Source: Bordetella parapertussis (GTDB taxonomy: Bacteria; Pseudomonadota; Gammaproteobacteria; Burkholderiales; Burkholderiaceae_C). Taken from it: a stretch of 64,000 nt of DNA. The stretch covers positions 1-64,000 of the forward strand of contig CAMDKD010000014.1 in NCBI GenBank assembly GCA_945901125.1. Reading direction: 5' to 3'. The notes under the pieces are model-generated. The model was given only the letters and a program-made list of their open reading frames with translations, ran no database searches and was not told the origin of the DNA. The position numbers and the translations under genes are program-made. Shown piece after piece: positions 31,718 to 41,971 of the stretch (position 1 is its first letter; the number at the start of each line of letters is the position of its first letter).

Positions 31718-33013
31718 ATGGTCCCCCACCTCATCACCGCGCTCACCGGCCCCATCAACGAGCTGGAACAGCGCATCATCGACTCCATGCCGGCCATAGA
31801 ACGCTGGTTCCGCATGGAATGGATGGAACACACCCCGCCCTTTTACTCCTCGGTCGATATCCGCAATGCCGGTTTCAAGCTGGCACCGGTAGACACCAAC
31901 CTGTACCCCGGCGGCTGGAACAACCTCACCCCTGAGATGTTGCCGCTGGCTGTGCAAGCCGCCATGGCGGCGATTGAAAAAATTTGTCCCGAAGCACGTA
32001 ATCTGCTGCTGATCCCCGAGAACCACACGCGCAACACTTTTTACCTCAGCAATGTCGCGCAGCTGGCACGCATCTTCAACATGGCCGGGCTGAATGTGCG
32101 CATAGGCTCCATCAACCCGGACATCAAAGAAAACACCGCGTTTGAATTGCCTAATGGCGACAGCCTGTTGCTCGAGCCGGTGATACGCAACAAAACCCGC
32201 CTGGGCTTGAAAGACTTCGACCCTTGCACCATTTTGCTGAACAACGATTTGAGCGCCGGCATCCCCGGCATTTTGGAAGACCTGCACGAGCAATACCTGT
32301 TGCCGCCCTTGCATGCAGGCTGGTGTGTGCGCCGCAAAAGCATTCACTTTGCCAATTACGAAGAAACCGCCAAGCGCTTTGGTAAGTTGCTGGGCATTGA
32401 TCCTTGGCTGATCAATCCCATGTTCAGCCAATGCGGCGAGGTGAATTTCGCCGAGGGTGAAGGCATGGAATGTCTGACCACCAATGTGGATGCGTTGCTA
32501 ACCAAGATCCGGCGCAAGTACAAGGAATTTGGCATTCACGAAAAGCCGTTTGTCATTGTCAAAGCCGATAACGGCACCTATGGCATGGGCATCATGACGG
32601 TGCGCGATGTCAAAGACCTGGATGTGCTCAACCGTAAAACCCGTAACAAAATGAGCGTGGTCAAGGACGGCCAGGAGGTCAATCAAGTCATCATCCAGGA
32701 GGGCGTGCAGACCAATGAGCGCATCAATGATGCGGTGGCTGAGCCGGTGGTTTACATGATGGACCGCTATGTTGTCGGCGGTTTCTACCGGGTGCATGCC
32801 GACAGAGGCATTGACGAAAATCTGAATGCACCCGGCTCTAGCTTTGTGCCGCTGGCGTTCGAACAAAGTGCCCACACACCGCAACCCGGCATGAAACCAG
32901 GGGCTAGCACGCCCAACCGCTTTTACATGTACGGCGTGATCGCCCGCCTGGCCATGCTGGCAGCCAGCTATGAGCTGGAAGCGACCGACCCGGACGCCGA
33001 GGTCTACGAGTAA
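31718..33013 (+). CDS. gshA: Glutamate-cysteine ligase, ferrooxidans-type GshA
   Basis: First step of glutathione synthesis. The 431-residue product belongs to the GshA family first named from Acidithiobacillus, unlike the E. coli enzyme: it begins HLITALTGPINELEQRI, has SVDIRNAGFKLAPVDTNLYPGGWNNL, the KPFVIVKADNGTYGMGIMTV nucleotide-binding segment and the PNRFYMYGVIARLAMLAASYE C-terminus. No good Shine-Dalgarno precedes ATG 31718. gshB follows two genes later with kup between. Confidence 0.92.
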   Translation: MVPHLITALTGPINELEQRIIDSMPAIERWFRMEWMEHTPPFYSSVDIRNAGFKLAPVDTNLYPGGWNNLTPEMLPLAVQAAMAAIEKICPEARNLLLIPENHTRNTFYLSNVAQLARIFNMAGLNVRIGSINPDIKENTAFELPNGDSLLLEPVIRNKTRLGLKDFDPCTILLNNDLSAGIPGILEDLHEQYLLPPLHAGWCVRRKSIHFANYEETAKRFGKLLGIDPWLINPMFSQCGEVNFAEGEGMECLTTNVDALLTKIRRKYKEFGIHEKPFVIVKADNGTYGMGIMTVRDVKDLDVLNRKTRNKMSVVKDGQEVNQVIIQEGVQTNERINDAVAEPVVYMMDRYVVGGFYRVHADRGIDENLNAPGSSFVPLAFEQSAHTPQPGMKPGASTPNRFYMYGVIARLAMLAASYELEATDPDAEVYE

Positions 33014-33099
33014 AAAATAACTCGTTTGCTGCCATGCGGAATCGTTAAACTCTGCGCTTCCTAGTTTCGGGTATGGCGGCAACAGTCGCTTGAAGTTTT

Positions 33100-34986
33100 A
33101 TGAGTGAAGCGATCAGCCAAGACCAGCAACAATCTTCATTGGCGGGTTTGACATTGGGCGCCATCGGTGTGGTCTACGGGGACATTGGCACCAGCGTGCT
33201 GTACTCCATCAAGGAGGTGTTCGGCTCAGGCCACGTGGCATTCACCCCTGACAATGTCTACGGCATCCTCTCCTTGTTCTTCTGGACGCTGACATTCATC
33301 GTGTCGCTCAAGTATGTGACCTTGGTGCTACGCGCAGATAACAACGGCGAAGGTGGTTTGGTGGCCATGCTGGCGCTGGCTTCCTCCTCCGTACGCGATA
33401 AGCCGCGTTTGCGCAATGTGTTGCTGGTGGTGGGTATTTTCGGCACGTGTTTGTTTTACGGCGACGGTGTCATCACCCCGGCGATTTCAGTGCTTTCAGC
33501 GGTCGAGGGTCTGGAAGTGGTCTCGCCTAATTTCAAAAAGGCAGTCATACCCCTGACACTGCTGATACTGTTGTGTTTGTTTGCAGTGCAAAAACGCGGC
33601 ACCGGCGGCATAGGTAAATTTTTCGGCCCCATCACATTGGTGTGGTTTGTCGCTATCGCTGTGTTGGGGCTCTACCAAATTATTGATCATCCGGAAATTT
33701 TGTGGGCGGTCAGTCCTCATTACGCCGCCATGTTTGTCTGGGATCAACCATTCACAGCATTCATCATTTTGGGGGCGGTGGTGTTGTGCGTGACCGGGGG
33801 GGAAGCGCTGTATGCAGACATGGGCCATTTCGGCAAAAAACCGATGCGATTGGCATGGTTTTCCATCGTCATGCCTTGTTTGACATTGAATTACTTTGGT
33901 CAAGGCGCACTGTTGCTGGCCGAACCAGATGCGGTCAAAAATCCATTTTTCAATATGGCTCCCGACTGGGCCTTGATACCCTTGGTGATTCTCGCGACCG
34001 CAGCCACGGTGATTGCCTCTCAGGCATTGATCACCGGTGCCTTCAGCGTCACCAAGCAAGTCATACAACTCGGCTTTCTGCCGCGTTTGCAAATATTGCA
34101 CACCAGCGCCAGAGACACAGGCCAGATTTACATGCCGCTGGTGAATTGGGGTTTGTTTGTCGTCATCGTGCTGGCGGTGGTGATGTTCAAAACCTCGAGC
34201 AACCTGGCTGCGGCTTATGGCATTGCTGTGTGTACCGACATGTTGATCACCACCATTTTGACTTTCTATGTGATTCGCTACGCTTGGAAATACCCTTTGT
34301 GGCTGTGCATCAGCGCCACTTCGGTCTTCTTTGTGGTGGACTTGGCATTTTGGAGCTCCAATATGCTCAAGCTGGCCGACGGTGGTTGGTTCCCACTGGT
34401 CATAGGCGGCATGATTTTGGTATTGATGCTGACCTGGCGCGACGGCCGCGCTTTGTTACACCACAAAACCCGTAACGAAGCCATGGACTTGGGTTCTTTC
34501 TTTTCGGCGTTATTTTTGGCGCCGCCAACCCGGGTTGAAGGCATTGCCGTGTTTTTGACCTCCGAGGACGGCATCGTGCCCAATGCCATGTTGCACAACC
34601 TGAAACACAACAAAGTGCTGCACGCACAAAACCTGTTTGTCACGGTGCGCAACCATGAAGTGCCCTGGATTGCCACCGACAAGCGGATTGAGCTGCTAGA
34701 CCTGGGAAGCCAATGTTGGCAGGTCATGGTGCACTACGGTTTCATGGACGATCCGGATGTGCCGTTTGCTTTGTCTTTGTTGCGCGGCCAGGTCGGCGAC
34801 ATCAACCCCATGAACACCAGTTATTTCCTCTCCCGCGACAGCATCGTGCCTACCGTGGGGGGCGGCATGTCTCAGTGGCGCGAAAAATTGTTTGCCCAGA
34901 TGTACCTGAACGCCAGCGCGGCGGCGGACTTTTTGAACCTGCCCAGCAACTCGGTGGTGGAGATGGGCAGCAAAATCGAAATCTGA
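33100..34986 (+). CDS. kup: Potassium uptake protein Kup
   Basis: K+/H+ symporter of the KUP/HAK family. The 628-residue product has the diagnostic [14 protein letters not shown] at residues 23-36, [21 protein letters not shown], and the motif [14 protein letters not shown], with about 12 membrane helices in the first 440 residues and a cytoplasmic C-terminal domain. It sits between gshA and gshB. Potassium uptake in related bacteria is also a target of EIIA-Ntr, encoded here at 20667. Confidence 0.95.
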   Translation: MSEAISQDQQQSSLAGLTLGAIGVVYGDIGTSVLYSIKEVFGSGHVAFTPDNVYGILSLFFWTLTFIVSLKYVTLVLRADNNGEGGLVAMLALASSSVRDKPRLRNVLLVVGIFGTCLFYGDGVITPAISVLSAVEGLEVVSPNFKKAVIPLTLLILLCLFAVQKRGTGGIGKFFGPITLVWFVAIAVLGLYQIIDHPEILWAVSPHYAAMFVWDQPFTAFIILGAVVLCVTGGEALYADMGHFGKKPMRLAWFSIVMPCLTLNYFGQGALLLAEPDAVKNPFFNMAPDWALIPLVILATAATVIASQALITGAFSVTKQVIQLGFLPRLQILHTSARDTGQIYMPLVNWGLFVVIVLAVVMFKTSSNLAAAYGIAVCTDMLITTILTFYVIRYAWKYPLWLCISATSVFFVVDLAFWSSNMLKLADGGWFPLVIGGMILVLMLTWRDGRALLHHKTRNEAMDLGSFFSALFLAPPTRVEGIAVFLTSEDGIVPNAMLHNLKHNKVLHAQNLFVTVRNHEVPWIATDKRIELLDLGSQCWQVMVHYGFMDDPDVPFALSLLRGQVGDINPMNTSYFLSRDSIVPTVGGGMSQWREKLFAQMYLNASAAADFLNLPSNSVVEMGSKIEI

Positions 34987-35027
34987 TGCGGCTGCTTTGG
35001 CCGACAACAGACTGTTAACCTAGGCCT

Positions 35028-35981
35028 ATGAACATTCTGTTTGTTTGCGACCCGCTGGCTTCTTTTCATATCGAGAAAGACAGCACCTTCACGATGATGC
35101 GCGAGGCGCAACAGCGCGGACATGTGGTGTGGGCCTGTGAAACACAAGACCTGTTCTGGCAAAGTGGAGCGCGAGTCAGCGCACACATGCAGCAGTTGTC
35201 TTTGACAGCTGATCCGCTGGCCTGGTTCACAACTCAATCGCAGCAAATACGCGCGCTTGCCGACGTGGATGCAGTCATCATGCGCAAAGATCCGCCTTTT
35301 GATAGCGAGTATTTTTACGCCACACATCTGCTGAGCCAGGCCGAGCGCGAAGGCGCGCGCGTGTTCAATAGCCCGCAAGCCTTGCGCGAGCATCCCGAAA
35401 AATTGGCTTTGATGGAGTTCGCCGACTTTGCCAGCCCCACCCTGGTCACCCGCAATCCGCAGGCTGTGCGCGACTTCCATGCCAAACACAGCGACATCAT
35501 TTTGAAACCCTTGGACGGCATGGGCGGCATGGGCATATTCCGCGTCAAAGCCGATGGGCTGAACTTGGGCAGCATCATCGAAACCCTGAACCGCGACGCC
35601 AGCACCAGCGTCATGGTGCAAAAGTTTTTGCCTGAGATTGCGCAAGGCGATAAGCGAGTTATCGTGATTGACGGCGAACCGGTGCCGTTCGCATTGGCGC
35701 GCATTCCCCAGGGCAACGAGGTGCGCGGCAACCTGGCGGCAGGCGGCAAAGGCGTGGCCCAGCCCTTGAGCCAGCGTGACAGGCAGATTGCCGAAAAGAT
35801 CGGCCCGGTATTGGCTGCGCGCGGCTTGCTGCTGGTGGGCCTGGACATCATCGGCGACTGTCTGACCGAGATCAACGTCACCAGTCCGACCTGCTTCAGA
35901 GAAATCACCGATCAGACCGGTTTCGATGTACCGGCCATGTTCTTGACTGCGCTGGAGCGCCGTCTGGCCGCTCCGCCCTAG
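35028..35981 (+). CDS. gshB: Glutathione synthetase
   Basis: ATP-grasp ligase joining gamma-glutamylcysteine and glycine. The 317-residue product has the N-terminal FVCDPLASFHIEKDSTFTMM, VIMRKDPPFDSEYF, the ATP-grasp segments IILKPLDGMGGMGIFRV and ALARIPQGNEVRGNLAAGG, and GLDIIGDCLTEINVTSPTC. It starts 41 bp after kup. A photolyase-like gene follows at 36 bp. Confidence 0.96.
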   Translation: MNILFVCDPLASFHIEKDSTFTMMREAQQRGHVVWACETQDLFWQSGARVSAHMQQLSLTADPLAWFTTQSQQIRALADVDAVIMRKDPPFDSEYFYATHLLSQAEREGARVFNSPQALREHPEKLALMEFADFASPTLVTRNPQAVRDFHAKHSDIILKPLDGMGGMGIFRVKADGLNLGSIIETLNRDASTSVMVQKFLPEIAQGDKRVIVIDGEPVPFALARIPQGNEVRGNLAAGGKGVAQPLSQRDRQIAEKIGPVLAARGLLLVGLDIIGDCLTEINVTSPTCFREITDQTGFDVPAMFLTALERRLAAPP

Positions 35982-36017
35982 ATCGCCCCGACCATGCACA
36001 CCAGCTGTATATAAGTG

Positions 36018-37229
36018 ATGAAGGTCTTTATCGAGCAAGCATTGTTTGAGCCGTATGCGTACGCGGCCAGAGAGCGTCTTGGTGCTTTAAAGCCTTTCGA
36101 ATACGCGCAGACACGCAACCATGTGCAAGGCGCGGTCAGCATGCTTTCTCCTTATTTGACGCATGGCGTTTTGAGCGTGCCCGATGTGGCCGAGCACATG
36201 TACCGGGTGCATCGCATGGGCGCTCAGCACAAGTTTATTTTTGAGCTGGCTTGGCGTGAATACTTTCAGCATGTGGAGTCATTGCTGGGCGAAGCCATAC
36301 ATCAGAATTTGCATGAAGGCGTGTTGCCGGATGATGCGTACAGTCGGCAAATACCGCAGGATGTGCGAAGCGGTGCCACGGGCGTACCGGTTATCGACCA
36401 GGCGGTGCGCCAGTTGTATTTCAATGGCTATGTGCATAACCATGCGCGTTTGTGGCTGGCCAGTTACCTGGTGCATATCCGCAAAGTGCATTGGCGTGTT
36501 GGGGCCGACTGGATGTACAGCCATTTGCTGGATGGAGACATCGCCAGCAATTACCTGAGCTGGCAATGGGTGGCGGGTACTGCCAGCAGCAAGCCTTATC
36601 TGTTCAATGCAGCCAATGTGACTGTGCATGCCCATGAGCCGTGGCACAGCCCGCAGACGGTGATAGACCAGGACATGGACACCATCGACATGATTGCGCG
36701 CAGCCGCGCCACGTTCACGCAGGCCTCACAGGCATTCGCCTCGGTGCAGGAGCCGGATTTGTTGTCCGCCCCGCCGCCCGAAGCCGGGCTGCTGCCCGCC
36801 GGTCTGGCGGCAGACAAGTTGACAGACCGCGAGGTATGGTGGATACATCCCTGGTCGCTGTCGGACAAACCGCCAGCGGCCATGTCGGCAGACGCCATGC
36901 GGGTGGCGGCCTGCTGGCACGAATGGACGCAGCTGCGTCCCTGGAGTCAGATGCGCTGGCTGTTCGTCTCCAAGGGCATGCACCACCTGGCCTCGCATTG
37001 CTGGGTGGAGGATGCGGCGCGCTTGACCGAGATATTCAGCAAGGCCAAAGCCGTGCATGTCTGGGATCACCGCAGTCTGCCGGATTGGCCGGGTGTCAAC
37101 TGGGTGCGCCACAGCCCGCCGCGCCTGTGGCCGGCGCAGGAAGAACATTGCAAATCGTTTTCTGCCTGGTGGAACAAGGTCAACCGTTACAGGCTGACTC
37201 TGCCGCAGTTGTTAAGGCGGGCTGCTTAA
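36018..37229 (+). CDS. Photolyase/cryptochrome-like FAD-binding protein lacking the N-terminal antenna domain
   Basis: The first about 205 of 403 residues match the FAD-binding helical domain of DNA photolyases: FELAWREYFQHV, TGVPVIDQAVRQLYFNGYVHNHARLWLASYLVH, and LDGDIASNYLSWQWVAGTASSKPYLFN (in two blocks around residues 171-197). The Rossmann-type domain that normally comes first is absent; the domain starts near residue 20. The last about 150 residues (VWWIHPWSL, MRWLFVSKGM, AVHVWDHRSLPDW) look alpha/beta and are not recognised; a relocated or divergent antenna-like domain is possible. Start ATG 36018 follows an in-frame GTG. Whether it repairs DNA or senses light is unknown. Confidence 0.75.
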   Translation: MKVFIEQALFEPYAYAARERLGALKPFEYAQTRNHVQGAVSMLSPYLTHGVLSVPDVAEHMYRVHRMGAQHKFIFELAWREYFQHVESLLGEAIHQNLHEGVLPDDAYSRQIPQDVRSGATGVPVIDQAVRQLYFNGYVHNHARLWLASYLVHIRKVHWRVGADWMYSHLLDGDIASNYLSWQWVAGTASSKPYLFNAANVTVHAHEPWHSPQTVIDQDMDTIDMIARSRATFTQASQAFASVQEPDLLSAPPPEAGLLPAGLAADKLTDREVWWIHPWSLSDKPPAAMSADAMRVAACWHEWTQLRPWSQMRWLFVSKGMHHLASHCWVEDAARLTEIFSKAKAVHVWDHRSLPDWPGVNWVRHSPPRLWPAQEEHCKSFSAWWNKVNRYRLTLPQLLRRAA

Positions 37230-37233
37230 ATAA

Positions 37234-39441
37234 TCAAGCCGCCGCTTTCACTTTCAATCGCCACGCATGCAACAGCGGTTCTGTGTAGCCGCTGGGTTGG
37301 GCCATGCCTTGGAACACCAAGTCTGTGGCGGCCAGGTAAGCCTTGGAGGTGGTGAAATGCCCGGCCATGGGCTGGTACAGCGTATCCCCTGCGTTTTGTT
37401 TGTCCACCACCGCAGCCATGCGCTCGAAAGTGGCGCGCACTTGCGCTTCGCTGACCACGCCGTGTTTCAGCCAGTTGGCGATGTGTTGGCTGGAAATACG
37501 CAGTGTGGCGCGGTCTTCCATCAGGCCGACGTTGTGTATGTCGGGCACTTTGGAACAGCCCACGCCCTGGTCGACCCAGCGCACCACATAGCCCAAAATG
37601 CCTTGCACGTTGTTGTCCAGCTCCTGCTGCTTTTCTGCCTCGCTCCAGGCGGCTTTGGCCACCACCGGCACGGTCAGCAAGTCTTTCAGCAAGGCTGCAT
37701 GCTGTTTGTTGGCGTCAATCTTTTCAAGTTCTTTTTGCACATCGCTGACCAGCACCTGGTGGTAATGCATGGCATGCAGCGAGGCCGCGGTAGGGCTGGG
37801 TACCCAGGCGGTGTTGGCACCGGCTTTGGGGTGGGCGATTTTTTGCTCCATCATGGCTTTCATTAAATCGGGCATGGCCCACATGCCTTTGCCGATTTGC
37901 GCTTTGCCGCGCAGCCCGCAGGACAGGCCGACCAGCACATTGTTTTTCTCGTACGCGGCGATCCAGGCGCTGCTTTTCATATCTCCTTTGCGCAGCATAG
38001 GGCCGGCGTGCATGGCGGTGTGCATTTCGTCGCCGGTGCGGTCTAGGAAGCCGGTGTTGATGAAAGCCACGCGGCTGGCAGCGGCGGCGATACAGGCTTT
38101 GAGGTTGACGCTGGTGCGGCGCTCTTCGTCCATGATGCCAAGCTTCACAGTGCTGTCGGGCAAGCCCAGAATCTGCTCGACTCGGCCGAACAACTCGGAG
38201 GCGAATGCCACTTCAGCGGGGCCGTGCATTTTGGGTTTGACGATGTAAACCGAGCCGGTGCGTGAGTTGCGTATGCCGTTGGCACCGTGGCCTTGCAAAT
38301 CATGCAAGGCGATGGCCGTGGTGACCATGGCGTCCATGATGCCTTCAGGAATTTCATGTGTGTGGCCGTCGGCACCGTCGTAAAGAATGGCCGGGTTGGT
38401 CATCAAATGGCCGACGTTACGCAAAAACAGCAGCGAGCGGCCGTGCAATGTCACTTCTGCATTGCCCTTGGGCGAGTGGTAGATGCGGTCAGGGTTCAGG
38501 CCGCGCTTGAAGCTGTTGCCCCCTTTGCTGACGTCTTCGGTCAACGTGCCTTTCAAAATGCCCAGCCAGTTGCGGTAGGCCAGCAGTTTGTCTTCGGCGT
38601 CCACTGCTGCCACTGAATCTTCCAAGTCCAGGATGGTGGAGAGCGCGGCTTCGACCACCAGATCGCTGACACCTGCCGGGTCGCTGGCGCCGATGGGGCT
38701 GGCCGGGTTGATTCGTATGTCCAAGTGCAATCCGTTATGTACCAGCAGCACAGAAGAAGGGTGGGCGGCATCGCCTTGGTAGCCGACGAATTGTTTGGGG
38801 TCTGCCAGCGCAGAGGTTTTGCCGGCTTTCAGTGAGACAACCAAAGCGCCCTTGACCACGGCGTAGCCGGTGGCGTCAATGTGCGAGCCTTTTGTCAGCG
38901 GCGCGGTGCGGTCCAGCACATAGCGCGCGTATTCAATGACTTTGGAGCCGCGTTTTTCGTTGTAGCCAGGGCCTTTGGCGCAGCCGTTGTATTCAGAAAT
39001 GACGTCGGTGCCGTACAGCGCGTCATACAGCGAACCCCAGCGCGCATTGGCGGCGTTCAAGGCGTAACGCGCGTTCAAAATAGGCACCACCAACTGCGGG
39101 CCGGCCTGCAAAGCCAGTTCCGCGTCCACATTGCGGGTGGTGGCTTTGGCCTTAGTCGGCACGGGAACCAGATAGCCTATGTCGTGCAAAAACGCCTGGT
39201 AAGCCTTCATGTCGGTGACCGGGCCGGGGTGGGCGCGGTGCCATTGGTCCAACTCGGTTTGCAAACGGTCGCGCTCGGCCAGCAAGGCCTTGTTTTTAGG
39301 CGCCAACTCTTGCACCAGTTGGTCAAATCCCTTCCAAAAGGTGACGCTGGAAACTCCGGTCCCGGGCAATACCTGCTGGTCTATAAATTGGTACAAGGGG
39401 GAGGCTACATGGAGTTTGTAGAGGGAGGTACGCTGTGTCAT
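37234..39441 (-). CDS. glcB: Malate synthase G
   Basis: Condenses glyoxylate and acetyl-CoA to malate. At 735 residues it is the G isoform, close to the E. coli length of 723. Visible signatures: [59 protein letters not shown] with the catalytic arginine, [20 protein letters not shown] and the C-terminal [30 protein letters not shown] (in two pieces). It converges on the photolyase-like gene (4 bp) and is divergent from the argS leader. No isocitrate lyase or glycolate oxidase gene is nearby. Confidence 0.96.
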   Translation of the reverse strand: MTQRTSLYKLHVASPLYQFIDQQVLPGTGVSSVTFWKGFDQLVQELAPKNKALLAERDRLQTELDQWHRAHPGPVTDMKAYQAFLHDIGYLVPVPTKAKATTRNVDAELALQAGPQLVVPILNARYALNAANARWGSLYDALYGTDVISEYNGCAKGPGYNEKRGSKVIEYARYVLDRTAPLTKGSHIDATGYAVVKGALVVSLKAGKTSALADPKQFVGYQGDAAHPSSVLLVHNGLHLDIRINPASPIGASDPAGVSDLVVEAALSTILDLEDSVAAVDAEDKLLAYRNWLGILKGTLTEDVSKGGNSFKRGLNPDRIYHSPKGNAEVTLHGRSLLFLRNVGHLMTNPAILYDGADGHTHEIPEGIMDAMVTTAIALHDLQGHGANGIRNSRTGSVYIVKPKMHGPAEVAFASELFGRVEQILGLPDSTVKLGIMDEERRTSVNLKACIAAAASRVAFINTGFLDRTGDEMHTAMHAGPMLRKGDMKSSAWIAAYEKNNVLVGLSCGLRGKAQIGKGMWAMPDLMKAMMEQKIAHPKAGANTAWVPSPTAASLHAMHYHQVLVSDVQKELEKIDANKQHAALLKDLLTVPVVAKAAWSEAEKQQELDNNVQGILGYVVRWVDQGVGCSKVPDIHNVGLMEDRATLRISSQHIANWLKHGVVSEAQVRATFERMAAVVDKQNAGDTLYQPMAGHFTTSKAYLAATDLVFQGMAQPSGYTEPLLHAWRLKVKAAA

Positions 39442-39462
39442 GCAAGGCTTTCAGGTAAATAA

Positions 39463-39491
39463 TTGGGTAGTCTCGGCCGATCACCGATAAT
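39463..39491 (+). promoter_or_regulatory. Promoter of the argS leader
   Basis: TTGGGT (39463-39468) and GATAAT (39486-39491) are separated by 17 bp. The predicted start near 39498 lies just before the TAGGAGG ribosome site of the leader ORF. Spacing is ideal and the -10 matches 5 of 6; the -35 matches only its first three bases. Confidence 0.55.
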
Positions 39492-39512
39492 TTTCTATTT
39501 TAGGAGGTGGCA

Positions 39513-39638
39513 GTGACGGGCTTAGGAGCATTGAAAACCAGACAAATCCTGTCACTTCCCGCCATGTTCCCGTCGGCGTGCAAGCGCCGCTTTTCTTTTG
39601 TCTGCCTGCTGGAATCAGCGGGCAGGTTTCGTTTCTGA
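39513..39638 (+). CDS. Leader ORF upstream of argS, 41 codons
   Basis: A GTG-initiated ORF with an excellent Shine-Dalgarno (AGGAGG at 39502-39507, 5 bp from the start). It encodes five arginines in 41 residues: AGA at codon 10, tandem CGC CGC at codons 25-26, AGG at 38 and CGT at 40; AGA and AGG should be rare in this GC-rich genome. Two terminator-like hairpins lie inside it, and its stop is 10 bp before the argS ATG, which has no Shine-Dalgarno of its own. This fits a leader peptide that couples argS expression to arginyl-tRNA supply. I know of no described homologue; function is inferred. Confidence 0.5.
   Translation: MTGLGALKTRQILSLPAMFPSACKRRFSFVCLLESAGRFRF
39574..39599 (+). terminator. 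First terminator-like hairpin in the argS leader
   Basis: CGGCG (39574-39578) pairs with CGCCG (39585-39589), loop TGCAAG, followed by CTTTTCTTTT. Its 3' arm contains the tandem arginine codons of the leader ORF. No plus-strand gene ends upstream, so a terminator here would make sense only as an attenuator. Confidence 0.45.
39602..39636 (+). terminator. Second terminator-like hairpin in the argS leader
   Basis: CTGCCTGCTG (39602-39611) pairs with CAGCGGGCAG (39616-39625), a 10-bp stem with one G-U and the loop GAAT, followed by GTTTCGTTTCT. It overlaps the end of the leader ORF, so a ribosome completing the ORF would disrupt it. Confidence 0.5.
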
Positions 39639-39648
39639 TTGTTCATAC

Positions 39649-41346
39649 ATGCAACAGGTTCAGCTAGACGTGCTGGCGGCATTGACCGCTGCCTTAGAAA
39701 ACTTGTCGCCCGGCAGCGGCGCCAAAGCCAGGTTTGAAACGCCTAAAGTGGCCTCGCACGGCGACTGGGCCGTCACCGCAGCCATGCAATTGGCCAAACC
39801 GCTGGGACGCAACCCGCGCGAACTCGGTGAGCAGTTGCGCAGCGCTTTGTTAGCGTCTGACGCTGGACAACGTTGGGTATCAGGCATCGAAGTCGCCGGG
39901 CCGGGATTTCTCAATTTGCGGCTCAAACCCGAAGCCAAACAGCAAGTGGTGCGGGAGGTGTTGAGAGCTCCAGCGGAATTTGGCCGTCAGACGGGTCACG
40001 GGCAAAAACTGCTGGTCGAGTTTGTGTCGGCCAACCCGACCGGCCCTTTGCACGTCGGCCACGGCAGGCAGGCGGCGCTGGGAGACGCTATTTGCAATTT
40101 GTTTGACACCCAGGGCTGGTCGGTGCACCGCGAGTTTTATTACAACGACGCCGGTGTGCAAATTCAAACCTTGGCTATTTCCACCCAGTGCCGCGCTTTA
40201 GGTTTCAAACCCGGCGACCCGCAGTGGCCGGAGAACGCTTACAACGGCGAATACATCGCCGACATTGCGCAAGACTTTCTGGCTAAGAAAACCGTGGTGG
40301 CTGACGACCGCAGTTTCAGCGCCAGCGGTGACGTGAACGACATGGAAAATATCCGTGACTTTGCGGTGGCTTATTTGCGGCGTGAACAAGACTTGGATTT
40401 GAAAGCGTTTGACGTCAAGTTCGACCACTATTACCTGGAGTCCAGTTTGTACACCGATGGCCGGGTCGAGCGTGCCGTGGCCAGTTTGCAAGCCTCGGGC
40501 CACACCTATGAGCAAGATGGCGCGCTGTGGTTGCGCTCGACAGACTTTGGCGACGATAAAGACCGCGTCATGCGCAAGTCAGACGGCAGTTACACCTATT
40601 TCGTGCCGGATGTGGCTTACCACCTGGCCAAATGGGAGCGCGGTTTCACCAAAGTCATCAACATCCAAGGCACAGACCACCACGGCACCATCGCCCGGGT
40701 GCGCGCCGGTTTGCAGGCGGCCTCTGTGCAGCAGGACTTGCAGATTCCGCAAGGCTACCCCGACTATTTGCTGCACACCATGGTGCGCGTCATGCGCGGC
40801 GGCGAGGAAGTCAAGATTTCCAAGCGCGCCGGCAGTTATGTCACTTTGCGCGATTTGATTGAGTGGACCAGCAAGGACGCGGTGCGTTTCTTTTTACTCA
40901 GCCGCAAAGCCGACACCGAGTATGTGTTCGATGTCGATCTGGCGCGGGCCAAAAACAACGAGAACCCGGTGTATTACGTGCAGTACGCACATGCGCGTAT
41001 CTGCTCGATTCTCGCGACTTGGCAAACCCAATCAAATATGCAACTCGATACGTTAAGCAGTGTCGACCTCAGGCCGCTGGACAGTGCGCCCGCACAAGCG
41101 CTGATGATGTTGCTGTCTCGCTATCCGCAAATGCTGGCCCAGGCCTGCGCCGACTTGGCGCCGCACGACGTGACGTTTTATTTGCGCGATCTGGCCGGCT
41201 GCTATCACAGCTATTACGATGCCGAACGCATTCTGGTGGATGATGTCAAGACCAGAGACGCCAGAGTGGCATTGGTCAGAGCCACCGCACTGGTGTTGTC
41301 GAATGGATTGAACCTGCTTGGCGTGGACGCGCCGATCAGCATGTAA
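39649..41346 (+). CDS. argS: Arginyl-tRNA synthetase
   Basis: Class I synthetase. The 565-residue product has the N-terminal tRNA-binding domain, [25 protein letters not shown] with the HIGH-type HVGH, the [14 protein letters not shown] segment, the KISKRAG loop in place of KMSKS, and the C-terminal DALR anticodon-binding domain. The frame is open to 39598, but ATG 39649 gives the family start. No Shine-Dalgarno is visible, while a leader ORF with a strong one ends 10 bp upstream. Confidence 0.96.
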   Translation: MQQVQLDVLAALTAALENLSPGSGAKARFETPKVASHGDWAVTAAMQLAKPLGRNPRELGEQLRSALLASDAGQRWVSGIEVAGPGFLNLRLKPEAKQQVVREVLRAPAEFGRQTGHGQKLLVEFVSANPTGPLHVGHGRQAALGDAICNLFDTQGWSVHREFYYNDAGVQIQTLAISTQCRALGFKPGDPQWPENAYNGEYIADIAQDFLAKKTVVADDRSFSASGDVNDMENIRDFAVAYLRREQDLDLKAFDVKFDHYYLESSLYTDGRVERAVASLQASGHTYEQDGALWLRSTDFGDDKDRVMRKSDGSYTYFVPDVAYHLAKWERGFTKVINIQGTDHHGTIARVRAGLQAASVQQDLQIPQGYPDYLLHTMVRVMRGGEEVKISKRAGSYVTLRDLIEWTSKDAVRFFLLSRKADTEYVFDVDLARAKNNENPVYYVQYAHARICSILATWQTQSNMQLDTLSSVDLRPLDSAPAQALMMLLSRYPQMLAQACADLAPHDVTFYLRDLAGCYHSYYDAERILVDDVKTRDARVALVRATALVLSNGLNLLGVDAPISM

Positions 41347-41357
41347 AGGTAAAACAC

Positions 41358-41954
41358 ATGGGACATTTTTTCACGCAGCGCGGCAACACCTTGGTTGGCT
41401 TTATTCTGGGCCTGGTCGTCGGCCTGACCGTCGCTTTAGGCGTGGCGATTTACGTCACCAAGGTGCCGATTCCGTTTCTGAACAAAGGCCTCACTCGTAA
41501 CGCGGAACAAGACGCGGCCGAAGAAAAGAAAAACAAGGACTGGGACCCGAACGCGCCTTTGTATGGCAAAACCCCGGCTGCCAATGCGTCGGCCGAACAG
41601 GCCAAACCTGTGAAACCGGGCGAAGTCGCGGCCCCGCCGCAAGCGCCTGCGCCCGCACCCGCCGCCTCGGAAGACCCGCTGGGTGACTTGGCCGCAGGCA
41701 AGGCACAGCAGGCCGAGGCTTTTTATTACTTTGTCCAAGTGGGGGCTTTCCGCTCCACAGAAGAGGCCGAAAGCCAACGTGCCAAACTGTCTTTAGGTGG
41801 TTTTGATCCGGCCATTTCGCAGCGCGAACAAGAAGGCAAAATCATTTACCGGGTGCGCGTCGGCCCTTACGACAGCAAGTCCCAGGCCGAGCAAATCCAG
41901 ACACAATTGAAATCCAATAAATTCGAGTCAGCCTTGATTCGGGTGCAACGTTAA
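41358..41954 (+). CDS. SPOR domain-containing membrane protein
   Basis: Predicted peptidoglycan-binding cell-division type protein. The 198 residues comprise a short cytoplasmic start, a membrane helix (about residues 11-31, TLVGFILGLVVGLTVALGVA), a charged then Pro/Ala-rich linker, and a C-terminal SPOR domain (about 120-197, YYFVQVGAFRSTEEAESQR and YRVRVGPYDSKSQAEQIQ). SPOR domains bind denuded septal glycan. It starts 11 bp after argS, the common argS-SPOR-dsbA order. Confidence 0.9.
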   Translation: MGHFFTQRGNTLVGFILGLVVGLTVALGVAIYVTKVPIPFLNKGLTRNAEQDAAEEKKNKDWDPNAPLYGKTPAANASAEQAKPVKPGEVAAPPQAPAPAPAASEDPLGDLAAGKAQQAEAFYYFVQVGAFRSTEEAESQRAKLSLGGFDPAISQREQEGKIIYRVRVGPYDSKSQAEQIQTQLKSNKFESALIRVQR

Positions 41955-41971
41955 AAGAGAAAGGTCTAACC

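Noticed and set aside
34872..36038. A 388-codon antisense ORF opposite kup and gshB
   Set aside because: It crosses two well-supported genes, has no start signal and no family resemblance.
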